Shown: piece after piece, positions 28,317 to 37,229 of the stretch
Layout of the letters: the number at the start of each line of letters is the position of its first letter
Numbering within the stretch: the first letter of the stretch is position 1
The notes under the pieces: generated by a model
Databases searched by the model: none
Seen by the model: only the letters and a program-made list of their open reading frames with translations
What the model was told of the DNA's origin: nothing
Source of the DNA: Rhodoferax sp.
Lineage (GTDB): Bacteria; Pseudomonadota; Gammaproteobacteria; Burkholderiales; Burkholderiaceae_C
Assembly: GCF_028689295.1 (NCBI RefSeq)
Contig: NZ_JAQTWL010000012.1
Coordinates: 1 to 64,000, forward strand
Direction: 5' to 3'
DNA: 64,000 nucleotides
Position numbers and translations under genes: made by a program

Positions 28317-29741
28317 ATGCTGGGCCGCGTCATTTTCTTTTCGGGATGTTTGGCGGCAGGGGCTTTGCTGGGGTTTTGGCTTGATGAATATTGGCCTGAA
28401 TACGATGCGGTCCCGATTGGTCTGGTGCTTGCGGCCGCCATCTGGATAGTGCTGGACAGCGCCCGTGCCAGCCAGTTTCTGGTTTGGCTGCGCCGGGACC
28501 GCATGGCTGATGGCGGCCCAAAATCTGGCGTTTGGGGCGAATTCACCGACCGCGTCCGGCGCATGCTGCGTGAGCGGGAGCGCCAGACCAAAGAAAGTCA
28601 GGCGCGTCTGCAGGATTTCCTGTCTGCCTTGCAGGCCTCGCCCAACGGCGTCATGTTGCTCGATGGCGAGGCGCGCATCGAGTGGTGTAACCAGACTGCG
28701 GCTGCGCATTTTGGCCTTGATCCCCAGCGCGACCTGATGCAGACCATTGGCAATCTGGTGCGCGATCCGGGTTTTGTCAGCTATCTGGCGGCGCGCAATT
28801 TTGAGACCAGCCTGACCATGCCGGGTCGCGACAGCACGCCTTCGCATCCGGTCACGCTGTCGGTGCAGCTTCATCGGTATGGTGACGGGCGCAAATTGCT
28901 TTTGTCGCGCGACATTACGGCGCTTGATCAGGCCGAGGCCATGCGGCGCGATTTTGTGGCCAATGTGTCGCACGAAATTCGCACGCCCCTGACGGTGCTG
29001 GCGGGTTTTGTGGAGACCTTGCAGACCCTCAACCTCGACGAATCTGAGCGCCAGCAATACCTCGCCCTGATGGCGCAGCAGGCCGACCGGATGCAGACCC
29101 TGGTGAGCGATTTGTTGACACTCTCCAAGCTGGAAGGCAGTGTGCCGCCAGGTCTGGAGACGCGCGTGGCAGTGCCGGCAATGATGCGCCAGCTCAAGAA
29201 TGATGCTCTGGCGTTGTCGCATGTCATGGGGGCAGCCGGGGACACGGATCACCAGTTTGCATTCGAGTGCGCATTTGACGGCTATTTGGCAGGCGCTCCC
29301 AGCGAGCTGCTCAGTGCCTTGGGCAACCTGATCAGCAACGCGGTGCGATATACGCCGTCGGATGGGCGCATCAGCGTGAGCGTTCGCCAGCGCACGGATG
29401 GCTGCCTGGTCTTTTCGGTGGCCGATACCGGGCCTGGCATTGCCGCCGAGCACCTGGGTCGCCTGACCGAGCGCTTTTACCGCGTGGATCGAAGCCGTTC
29501 ACGCGAAACTGGTGGCACTGGCCTGGGCCTGGCCATCGTCAAGCATGTGGCGCAGCGCCATGGGGCCATCCTGTCAATCGAGAGCACAGTTGGCAAAGGC
29601 TCTGTATTTAGTCTGATTTTTCCGGGCTCGAGGGTGGTGCCGACCGCTGCTCTGGCTGACGCTGATACAGTTGCAGGGAGTCTTTCCGTTCTGCAGGATG
29701 TCCCAGCGAGCGCCGCAATTGCCAACTCGAACCCGGGGTGA
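28317..29741 (+). CDS. phoR: phosphate regulon sensor kinase PhoR
   Basis: PAS + NVSHEIRTPLTVLAGFVETL + HATPase (GGTGLGLAIVKHV). Confidence 0.93.
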   Translation: MLGRVIFFSGCLAAGALLGFWLDEYWPEYDAVPIGLVLAAAIWIVLDSARASQFLVWLRRDRMADGGPKSGVWGEFTDRVRRMLRERERQTKESQARLQDFLSALQASPNGVMLLDGEARIEWCNQTAAAHFGLDPQRDLMQTIGNLVRDPGFVSYLAARNFETSLTMPGRDSTPSHPVTLSVQLHRYGDGRKLLLSRDITALDQAEAMRRDFVANVSHEIRTPLTVLAGFVETLQTLNLDESERQQYLALMAQQADRMQTLVSDLLTLSKLEGSVPPGLETRVAVPAMMRQLKNDALALSHVMGAAGDTDHQFAFECAFDGYLAGAPSELLSALGNLISNAVRYTPSDGRISVSVRQRTDGCLVFSVADTGPGIAAEHLGRLTERFYRVDRSRSRETGGTGLGLAIVKHVAQRHGAILSIESTVGKGSVFSLIFPGSRVVPTAALADADTVAGSLSVLQDVPASAAIANSNPG

Positions 29742-31353
29742 TGTCCGCGCGCCTGCTGGCCGCGCCAATGTCTGCGATCAACCATTGACACGGGCTTGTG
29801 GCATCGAGCGTTTGCAGCTCAAGCGCGCCATGGAATTGAAACGCCGCGATCTGGCTTCGGCTCAAGCCCAGCGTGGCCACGCAGCCGGGTGACTGCGGTA
29901 CCACAGCGATGACCAGTTTGACCATCGGTGCGTAGCTTCTGGCAAAGTCAAGCAAAGGCAAACACAGGGTCATCAGCAGCAGCCAGTTCAGGGCTACCCC
30001 TCCTGCAGGCAGCACCACGCTTTTCCAGATTGCCTTCCGGTGCCTGCCGACCCGCCATTTGACCAGCCAGACCCAGACCAGTGTGGCGCAGACAGCGATG
30101 ACAAACGGCGTCCATGAAAAGTGGTGGACAAAGCCGGGCGCCAGCCGCGCCACGTTGGCGGCTGGTTGTGCCGGCATGCCGGTCTGCATGGAAATCCAGA
30201 CCACCCAGATCACGAGCGCGCATCCAGTGAAAAAGACCAGGGTAAACCAGTCGATCAGCGCTCCCACGCTGCGACTCAGCGTGGGCAAGGCAAAGGCTGC
30301 CAACGCGGCCAAGGCCGGCAAGGCCAGAAGCAGCGAGCGATCGGCTGCGCTGGTGGTCAAGGTCGCCACACTGGCCACGGCGACAAACCAGATCGGCAAC
30401 CAGAGGTGCAACCCGGTGAAGCGCGCGCTCACAAGCTGGCGGCGCCAGCGCCAAAGCGTCAGGATGGCCAACGGCCAGGCAGGCCAGGTAAACCACAAAA
30501 AAAGTTGCCCCAGGCTTTGCCATTCGGCGAGGTTGGCTCGGGGTAATTCAATCCGCCAGCGCCATAAATTCAAAATGGTGGCCACCACGGCAGACGCGAT
30601 GGCCAACGCAACCAGCCCCGTTGCCCCAAATTTCATTTGCGCCGCATTGGTGGTGTCGGTCGGTGGTGCCAGCAGATAAAGGCTGGCGCTGCCCAGCCCC
30701 AAAGCCAGAGCCATGGAAGGTGCGCCCGACAGCATGAGCCCCAACAGCGCCACACCGGCGCTGACTCCGGATGCCCACGGGCGGTAGGGCAGGGCAGCCG
30801 TGGCGTAAAACAGCAGGGACGTGAAGCACAACTGTGTCAGCGCGGGGGTTGTTTCATGGGCCAGTTGTGCCAGCCCCAGGCAGGCAATGAAGGCCAGCAA
30901 AGCGCCATCGGCGATGGCGCGTGCGTAGTCCGTCGGGTGGGCTTCGCCGCCAAAGGCAAAGGCCACCGGCTGTGCCTTCGGATTGCGCGCCAGGTAGTAG
31001 GTGCCGTACCAAGTGGCCATCAGCGCCAGCGCCAGCAATAGCATGAAAGGGAAACGCGCGACCAGATCAGGGGGCAGCCAGCGGGGAGCCAGTTGCAAGG
31101 TCCAGGCACCCAGCCAGTAGGGCAGCAAGGCATCCACGTCAGGACTCAAGCCACCCAGAGTTGGCTGCCACCAGTCAGAGGCACCACGGGCCAGCTCCGC
31201 CATGTAGCCGAAGGTGGTGATGTCGTTGTACTTCCAGGGAACACGCCCCAGAAAACCGGGCAATATGTAAGCTATGCAAAACAGCAGCAGCGCCGGGCGC
31301 GGCAAGCGCTTGACAGCAGCTTGAGCAACGATGGCGGGGGTGGGCTGATTCAC
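29608..31353 (-). CDS. ArnT-like membrane glycosyltransferase
   Basis: 581 aa polytopic; GRVPWKYNDITTFGYMAELARG; 3' end overlaps phoR convergently. Confidence 0.8.
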   Translation of the reverse strand: MNQPTPAIVAQAAVKRLPRPALLLFCIAYILPGFLGRVPWKYNDITTFGYMAELARGASDWWQPTLGGLSPDVDALLPYWLGAWTLQLAPRWLPPDLVARFPFMLLLALALMATWYGTYYLARNPKAQPVAFAFGGEAHPTDYARAIADGALLAFIACLGLAQLAHETTPALTQLCFTSLLFYATAALPYRPWASGVSAGVALLGLMLSGAPSMALALGLGSASLYLLAPPTDTTNAAQMKFGATGLVALAIASAVVATILNLWRWRIELPRANLAEWQSLGQLFLWFTWPAWPLAILTLWRWRRQLVSARFTGLHLWLPIWFVAVASVATLTTSAADRSLLLALPALAALAAFALPTLSRSVGALIDWFTLVFFTGCALVIWVVWISMQTGMPAQPAANVARLAPGFVHHFSWTPFVIAVCATLVWVWLVKWRVGRHRKAIWKSVVLPAGGVALNWLLLMTLCLPLLDFARSYAPMVKLVIAVVPQSPGCVATLGLSRSQIAAFQFHGALELQTLDATSPCQWLIADIGAASRRADITPGSSWQLRRSLGHPAERKDSLQLYQRQPEQRSAPPSSPEKSD

Positions 31354-31390
31354 GGCGAGCGCTGGTTAAAGAGAGCTTTGATCAGTGCAA

Positions 31391-31425
31391 AGAAAAAGGC
31401 AGCGCGGCGTGACCCGGCTGCCTTT
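31391..31425 (-). terminator. intrinsic terminator downstream of rpmE2
   Basis: AAAGGCAGC...GCTGCCTTT stem followed by TTCTTT on the minus strand. Confidence 0.75.
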
Positions 31426-31446
31426 GGCAAAGCGCTTTTTTGCGGC

Positions 31447-31704
31447 TTACTTGGCCGCGGTTTTGCCGAAGCGGTTGCGGAAGCGTTCCACGCGGCCACC
31501 CATGTTGTCCACCGATTTTTGTGTGCCGGTGTAGAAGGGGTGTGATTCGCTGGAGGTGTCAAGCTTGAAGAGCGGAAGTTCGCGGCCATCTTCCATTTTG
31601 ATCATTTCTTTGGCGTTGGCGCAGGAGCGCGTCACGAATTTGAAACCATTGGACGAGTCCAGGAAACAAACGTCGCGGTAATTGGGGTGAATGCCTTCTT
31701 TCAT
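31447..31704 (-). CDS. rpmE2: 50S ribosomal protein L31 type B
   Basis: MKEGIHPNYRDVCFLDSSNGFKFVTRSCANA...SHPFYTGTQKSVDNMGGRVERFRNRFG. Confidence 0.95.
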   Translation of the reverse strand: MKEGIHPNYRDVCFLDSSNGFKFVTRSCANAKEMIKMEDGRELPLFKLDTSSESHPFYTGTQKSVDNMGGRVERFRNRFGKTAAK

Positions 31705-31825
31705 GTGTTCTCCATCAGATGCGTTAGCCGCGTCAGCCCTTGCGCAACCCATTGCGCAATTCAAAGCCGCTCGTACTTTTCGCTAAAAACCAGTGATTAT
31801 AGAGCAGCCGAAGGGCCTGCATTGA

Positions 31826-33088
31826 TTAACCGCCGCGACGCATCATGTCGAAGAACTCGCTGTTGTTCTTGGTGGCTCGCATTTGCTTGAGCACCATTTC
31901 CATCGACTCGATCTCGTCCATGTTGTACAAAAACTGGCGCAGGATGCGCGTTTTTTGCAGAATGTCGGGCGCCAACAAGAGCTCTTCGCGGCGGGTGCCG
32001 CTGCGGTTGAGCTGGATCGACGGGAACACGCGCTTTTCGTACAAGCGCCGGTCCAGATGAATTTCGCTGTTGCCGGTGCCTTTGAATTCTTCAAAGATCA
32101 CCTCGTCCATGCGGCTGCCGGTGTCAACCAGGGCTGTGGCGATGATGGTAAGTGACCCGCCTTCTTCCACATTGCGCGCGGCACCCAAAAAGCGTTTCGG
32201 GCGCTGCAGCGCGTTGGAGTCCACGCCACCGGTGAGCACCTTGCCGCTGGAGGGCACGACGTTGTTGTAGGCGCGCGCCAGGCGGGTGATGGAGTCGAGC
32301 AGAATCACCACGTCTTTTTTCAGTTCGACCAGGCGTTTGGCCCGCTCGATCACCATTTCGGCGACGTGCACGTGGCGCGCGGCGGGTTCGTCAAAGGTCG
32401 AGGCAATTACCTCGCCCTTGACGGTGCGCTGCATCTCGGTCACTTCTTCCGGGCGCTCATCGACCAACAGCACCATCATGTAAATGTCGGGGTAATTGGC
32501 AGCAATGGCGTGCGCAATGTGCTGCATCATCACCGTTTTGCCGCTCTTGGGTGGTGCCACCAACAGGGCACGCTGACCTTTGCCGATGGGGGCAATGATG
32601 TCGATGATGCGCCCGGTGATGTTTTCTTCGCCCTTGATGTCGCGCTCCAGGCGCATCTGCACATTGGGAAACAGCGGTGTCAGATTCTCGAACATCACCT
32701 TGTGTTTGTTGTCTTCGGGGCCGCCACCGTTGACTTTTTCCAGCTTGTTCAAGGCAAAGTAGCGCTCGCCGTCCTTGGGTGTGCGCACTTCGCCCTCGAT
32801 CATGTCGCCGGTGTGCAGGTTGAAGCGTCGCACTTGGCTCGGGCTGATGTAGATGTCGTCTGTGCTGGCGGTGTAGCTGGTGTCGGGGCTGCGCAAAAAG
32901 CCAAAACCGTCAGGCAATATTTCCAGCACGCCATCGGCAAAAATCTGCTCACCGGCCCGCGCGCGCTTCTTGATGATGGCAAACATCAGCTCCTGCTTGC
33001 GCATGCGGCCCGTGTTTTCGATCTCAAGATCTTCGGCTTGTTTGAGGACTTCTGACACGTGCAGTGCCTTGAGTTCGTTTAAATGCAT
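31826..33088 (-). CDS. rho: transcription termination factor Rho
   Basis: 420 aa; [39 protein letters not shown]. Confidence 0.98.
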   Translation of the reverse strand: MHLNELKALHVSEVLKQAEDLEIENTGRMRKQELMFAIIKKRARAGEQIFADGVLEILPDGFGFLRSPDTSYTASTDDIYISPSQVRRFNLHTGDMIEGEVRTPKDGERYFALNKLEKVNGGGPEDNKHKVMFENLTPLFPNVQMRLERDIKGEENITGRIIDIIAPIGKGQRALLVAPPKSGKTVMMQHIAHAIAANYPDIYMMVLLVDERPEEVTEMQRTVKGEVIASTFDEPAARHVHVAEMVIERAKRLVELKKDVVILLDSITRLARAYNNVVPSSGKVLTGGVDSNALQRPKRFLGAARNVEEGGSLTIIATALVDTGSRMDEVIFEEFKGTGNSEIHLDRRLYEKRVFPSIQLNRSGTRREELLLAPDILQKTRILRQFLYNMDEIESMEMVLKQMRATKNNSEFFDMMRRGG

Positions 33089-33297
33089 GAATTAGCTCAG
33101 TGGGTGATTGGAATCTGCCGGGAGGGAAATGGTTTGGCGCTAAGGACTTGTGAGGATTCAAGTCGCATCGGCTTTGCGCCTGTGGTTCAAGCTGACCCTT
33201 GGTGAGGGAGAGCGAATGCTGAGAATTATGACAGGAAAAAGTCCCGGCGCGGATGGCCGGTCCCAGAGCAGATGCGCGGCACCTGCAAGAAATCGGC

Positions 33298-33630
33298 TCA
33301 GGCCAATTGCTGATCGATGAAAGCGGTGAGCTGGGCTTTGCTCATGGCGCCCACTTTGGTGGCTGCCAACTGGCCGCCTTTGAAGATCATCAAGGTGGGA
33401 ATTCCGCGAATGCCGAATTTGGCCGGTATGTCGCGGTTCTCATCGACATTCATCTTGGCGATCTGCAATTTGCCTTCGTAGGCCGTCGATACTTCGTCCA
33501 GGATCGGTGCAATCATTTTGCACGGACCGCACCATTCGGCCCAGTAATCCACCAGCACGGGAACATCGGCTTTGAGCACATCGCCTTCGAACGATGCATC
33601 GGACACATGTTTGATCAGTTCACTGGCCAT
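33298..33630 (-). CDS. trxA: thioredoxin
   Basis: [21 protein letters not shown]. Confidence 0.97.
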   Translation of the reverse strand: MASELIKHVSDASFEGDVLKADVPVLVDYWAEWCGPCKMIAPILDEVSTAYEGKLQIAKMNVDENRDIPAKFGIRGIPTLMIFKGGQLAATKVGAMSKAQLTAFIDQQLA

Positions 33631-33719
33631 GGTTTTTTCCTAAAAAAAGGTTTTAAAAGAATACAGTGGGGAAATTGTGACAGAAACCAAATGAGTGCAT
33701 GCAAAATTCAGGTAGCAAG

Positions 33720-35000
33720 ATGAAGAAAGTAATGGTTGTCGGCGCTGGTCCGGCAGGTTTGATGGCGGCTGAGGTTTTGTCCGGCGCAGGCGTTGCTGTG
33801 CAGCTGCTTGATGCCATGCCCAGTATTGGACGCAAGTTTTTGCTGGCTGGTAAAGGCGGGTTGAATTTGACGCATGCCGAACCTGCCGACCTGTTTGCCT
33901 CGCGCTATGGAAAGCGACGGCCGCAAATTGAGGCGCTGTTCAAATCATTTGATTCAACCAGCGTGCGTGACTGGGCGGCCTCGCTGGGCATCGACACTTT
34001 TGTGGGCAGTTCGGGACGTGTTTTCCCTGCCGACATGAAAGCTGCGCCGCTGTTGCGGGCCTGGCTGACGCGGCTGCGCCACCCCAAAGTTGGTCCGTCG
34101 GTGGAATTTTTGATGCGCCACCGCTGGATCGGGTGGCACCAGCCCGTGCCCCAGGCCACGGATGCTGGCGCGCAGGCTGGCAACAGCTGGCTTGACTTCG
34201 AAACGCCATATGGCCCGCTGCAGGTGCAGGCCGACGCTGTGGTGCTGGCACTCGGCGGCGCCAGTTGGGCGCGTCTGGGTTCCAACGGCGCCTGGGTGCC
34301 GTGGTTGCAGGCCAAGGGGGTGGACATGGCGCCGCTGCTGCCCGCCAACTGTGGCTTTGATGTGCAAAACGGCTGGAGCACGCACTTTGCCAGCCGCTTC
34401 GCGGGCCAACCGTTCAAGTCGGTGGCGATTGAATACACCAATAGCCAAGGTCACAAGTTTGCCCGCAGGGGAGAGTTTGTGGCCACGGCCTCCGGGGTCG
34501 AAGGCAGTCTGATCTATGCCGCATCAAGCTGGCTGCGCGATGACATCCTGGTGCATGGCACGGCCACATTCCAACTGGATTTGCTTCCTGGCTTGCCAAT
34601 GGAGCGGGTGCTGGCCGAGGTGCAACACCCGCGTGGCTCGCGCTCGCTGTCGAGCCACCTCAAGAGCCGCCTGCATATCGAGGGAATCAAGGCGGCCATC
34701 CTGCATGAATTGTTGAGCAAAGAACAAATGACCGACCCGCTTCAATTGGCCAAGGCGATCAAGGCTTTGCCGATCACCTTGGCGGCGGTGCGCCCGATCG
34801 ACGAAGCTATTAGCAGTGCCGGTGGCGTGCAGTTCGAGGCCATGACGGAGCAGCTGATGTTGGCGACTTTGCCGGGTATTTTTTGCGCCGGTGAAATGCT
34901 CGACTGGGAAGCGCCCACGGGCGGCTATTTGTTGACTGCCTGTCTGGCAAGCGGTTATTGCGCGGGACGGGGGGTTTTGGCATTTCTCGAAGAAAAATAA
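33720..35000 (+). CDS. BaiN/HI0933-like NAD(P)/FAD-dependent oxidoreductase
   Basis: MKKVMVVGAGPAGLMAAEVLSGAG...GIFCAGEMLDWEAPTGGYLLTACLASG. Confidence 0.88.
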   Translation: MKKVMVVGAGPAGLMAAEVLSGAGVAVQLLDAMPSIGRKFLLAGKGGLNLTHAEPADLFASRYGKRRPQIEALFKSFDSTSVRDWAASLGIDTFVGSSGRVFPADMKAAPLLRAWLTRLRHPKVGPSVEFLMRHRWIGWHQPVPQATDAGAQAGNSWLDFETPYGPLQVQADAVVLALGGASWARLGSNGAWVPWLQAKGVDMAPLLPANCGFDVQNGWSTHFASRFAGQPFKSVAIEYTNSQGHKFARRGEFVATASGVEGSLIYAASSWLRDDILVHGTATFQLDLLPGLPMERVLAEVQHPRGSRSLSSHLKSRLHIEGIKAAILHELLSKEQMTDPLQLAKAIKALPITLAAVRPIDEAISSAGGVQFEAMTEQLMLATLPGIFCAGEMLDWEAPTGGYLLTACLASGYCAGRGVLAFLEEK

Positions 35001-35149
35001 ACTTTCCCGGTTTGTCGGGAATGAGTAGTCCTTCCGGGTTCCTGATGCGCCTGTGCTTGCTATGGACCGGCTTGAACGGCAGTCAGGGTCATGCAAGCTC
35101 AACGTCCATAATTATGAATTCAGTTTTACATAACCACCGGAGACAGCCC

Positions 35150-37045
35150 ATGACAAATTACGCCGAGTTTCACCACCGTTCGATCACGGACCGCGACGCT
35201 TTCTGGGGTGAACAAGCCCGCTTGGTGGAGTGGAAAGTTCAGCCCAGCCAGATTTGTGATTACAGCAACCCGCCGTTTGCCAATTGGTTTGCGGGCGGCG
35301 TGACCAATCTGTGCCACAACGCTGTGGACCGGCATCTGAAAGATCGTGCCGACCAGGCAGCGCTGATTTTTGTCTCGACCGAAACCAATCAGGAAAAGGT
35401 GTATTCGTTCCGGGAACTGCACGCTGAAGTGCAGCGTATGGCCGCTATCCTCAAGGATATGGGCGTGGCCAAGGGTGACCGGGTTTTGATCTACATGCCC
35501 ATGATCGCCCAGGCGGCGTTTGCCATGCTGGCCTGCGCGCGCATTGGCGCCATTCACTCGGTGGTGTTTGGCGGTTTTGCTTCCGGCTCTTTGGCGACAC
35601 GCATTGAGGACGCGGCGCCCAAGGTCATTATCAGTGCCGATGCGGGTTCGCGCGGCGGTAAGGCGGTGGCTTACAAACCGCTCCTCGATGAGGCCCTCAA
35701 CCTGTCGAGCTACAAGCCGGAGGCGGTGTTGTTGGTCGATCGCGGCCTGGTGCCGATGGAATTGGTCGCGGGGCGCGACAAGCTGTGGGCCGACCTGCGT
35801 GAAAAACACATGAACACCGTGGTGGAATGCGAGTGGGTCGATGCCACCCACCCCAGCTACACGCTGTACACCAGCGGTACCACTGGCAAGCCCAAGGGCG
35901 TGCAGCGCGACACCGGGGGTTATGCCGTGGCGCTGGCCGCCAGCATGAAACACATTTACTGCGGCAATGCGGGTGAAACCTATTTCTCGACCAGTGACAT
36001 CGGTTGGGTGGTGGGCCACAGCTACATCATTTACGGGCCGCTGATTGCCGGCATGGCGACGATCATGTATGAGGGTCTGCCGACGCGTCCTGATGGCGGC
36101 ATCTGGTGGAGCCTGATTGAAAAATACAAAGTCACGGTGATGTTCAGCGCGCCCACCGCGATTCGCGTGCTGAAAAAGCAGGATCCGGCGCTGCTCAAGA
36201 AATATGACCTGTCAACGCTCAAAGCGTTGTTCCTGGCGGGCGAGCCGCTCGATCAACCCACCGCCCAGTGGATCAGCGAAGGCCTGGGCCGGCCGATTGT
36301 CGACAATTACTGGCAAACCGAAACGGGCTGGCCGATCCTGAGCATTTGCAAGGGGGTGGACGATGCGCCCACCAAGTTCGGCTCGCCGGGCAAGGCGGTG
36401 TATGGCTACAACGTCAAGTTGCTCGATGAAACGACCGGTGAAGAGCTCAAGGGCGCCAACCAGAAGGGCGTGGTCGCCATTGAGGGCCCACTGCCGCCCG
36501 GCTGCCTGCAAACGGTGTGGGGCGATGATGCGCGCTTTGTCAGCACCTACTGGACAACCATTCCCGGGCGCATGATTTACAGCACCTTTGACTGGGGCAT
36601 CCGCGATGAAGATGGCTACTACTTCATCCTGGGGCGCACCGATGACGTGATCAATGTGGCGGGTCACCGCCTGGGTACCCGCGAAATTGAAGAAAGCATC
36701 TCGGCGCATCCGAACGTGGCCGAAGTCGCGGTGGTAGGGGTGGCCGATCAGCTCAAGGGGCAGGTCGCCATGGCATTCGCGGTGGTCAAGGACGCCAGCC
36801 TGATTGCCGATGAGGCCAGCGCGCTCAAGATGGAGGGCGAAATCATGAAAATCGTGGACAAAGACCTGGGCGCGGTGGCGCGACCTGCCCGCGTGCGCTT
36901 TGTCACTGTGCTGCCCAAGACTCGCAGCGGCAAGTGCCTGCGCCGTGCCATCACGGCAGTGTGCGAAGGCCGTGACCCCGGCGATCTGACCACCATGGAC
37001 GACCCGGCTGCCCTGCAGCAAATCAAGGACTTGATCAATTCCTGA
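35150..37045 (+). CDS. prpE: propionate-CoA ligase (acyl-CoA synthetase, PrpE-like)
   Basis: MTNYAEFHHRSITDRDAFWGEQA; YTSGTTGKPKGVQRDTGGYAVALAASM; internal start in longer ORF. Confidence 0.85.
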   Translation: MTNYAEFHHRSITDRDAFWGEQARLVEWKVQPSQICDYSNPPFANWFAGGVTNLCHNAVDRHLKDRADQAALIFVSTETNQEKVYSFRELHAEVQRMAAILKDMGVAKGDRVLIYMPMIAQAAFAMLACARIGAIHSVVFGGFASGSLATRIEDAAPKVIISADAGSRGGKAVAYKPLLDEALNLSSYKPEAVLLVDRGLVPMELVAGRDKLWADLREKHMNTVVECEWVDATHPSYTLYTSGTTGKPKGVQRDTGGYAVALAASMKHIYCGNAGETYFSTSDIGWVVGHSYIIYGPLIAGMATIMYEGLPTRPDGGIWWSLIEKYKVTVMFSAPTAIRVLKKQDPALLKKYDLSTLKALFLAGEPLDQPTAQWISEGLGRPIVDNYWQTETGWPILSICKGVDDAPTKFGSPGKAVYGYNVKLLDETTGEELKGANQKGVVAIEGPLPPGCLQTVWGDDARFVSTYWTTIPGRMIYSTFDWGIRDEDGYYFILGRTDDVINVAGHRLGTREIEESISAHPNVAEVAVVGVADQLKGQVAMAFAVVKDASLIADEASALKMEGEIMKIVDKDLGAVARPARVRFVTVLPKTRSGKCLRRAITAVCEGRDPGDLTTMDDPAALQQIKDLINS

Positions 37046-37068
37046 TCAGGGTCAATAGCTGCCTGTAA

Positions 37069-37103
37069 GGATTGTGCCGCTTTTCGGTGGCACAATCCCT
37101 CTT
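37069..37103 (+). terminator. intrinsic terminator downstream of prpE
   Basis: Perfect 10-bp stem GGATTGTGCC/GGCACAATCC followed by CTCTTT. Confidence 0.6.
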
Positions 37104-37229
37104 TGCATCAGGCCCTTCCAACGCCACTGTCGCATCCGCCAAACGGTCAAGCCGTGACGCGGGAGGTTAATTTAACCATCAGCTTTAACCAGCCAAAGTT
37201 TCCCCAAGGGAAATGAAAGTCAGCGAAAC

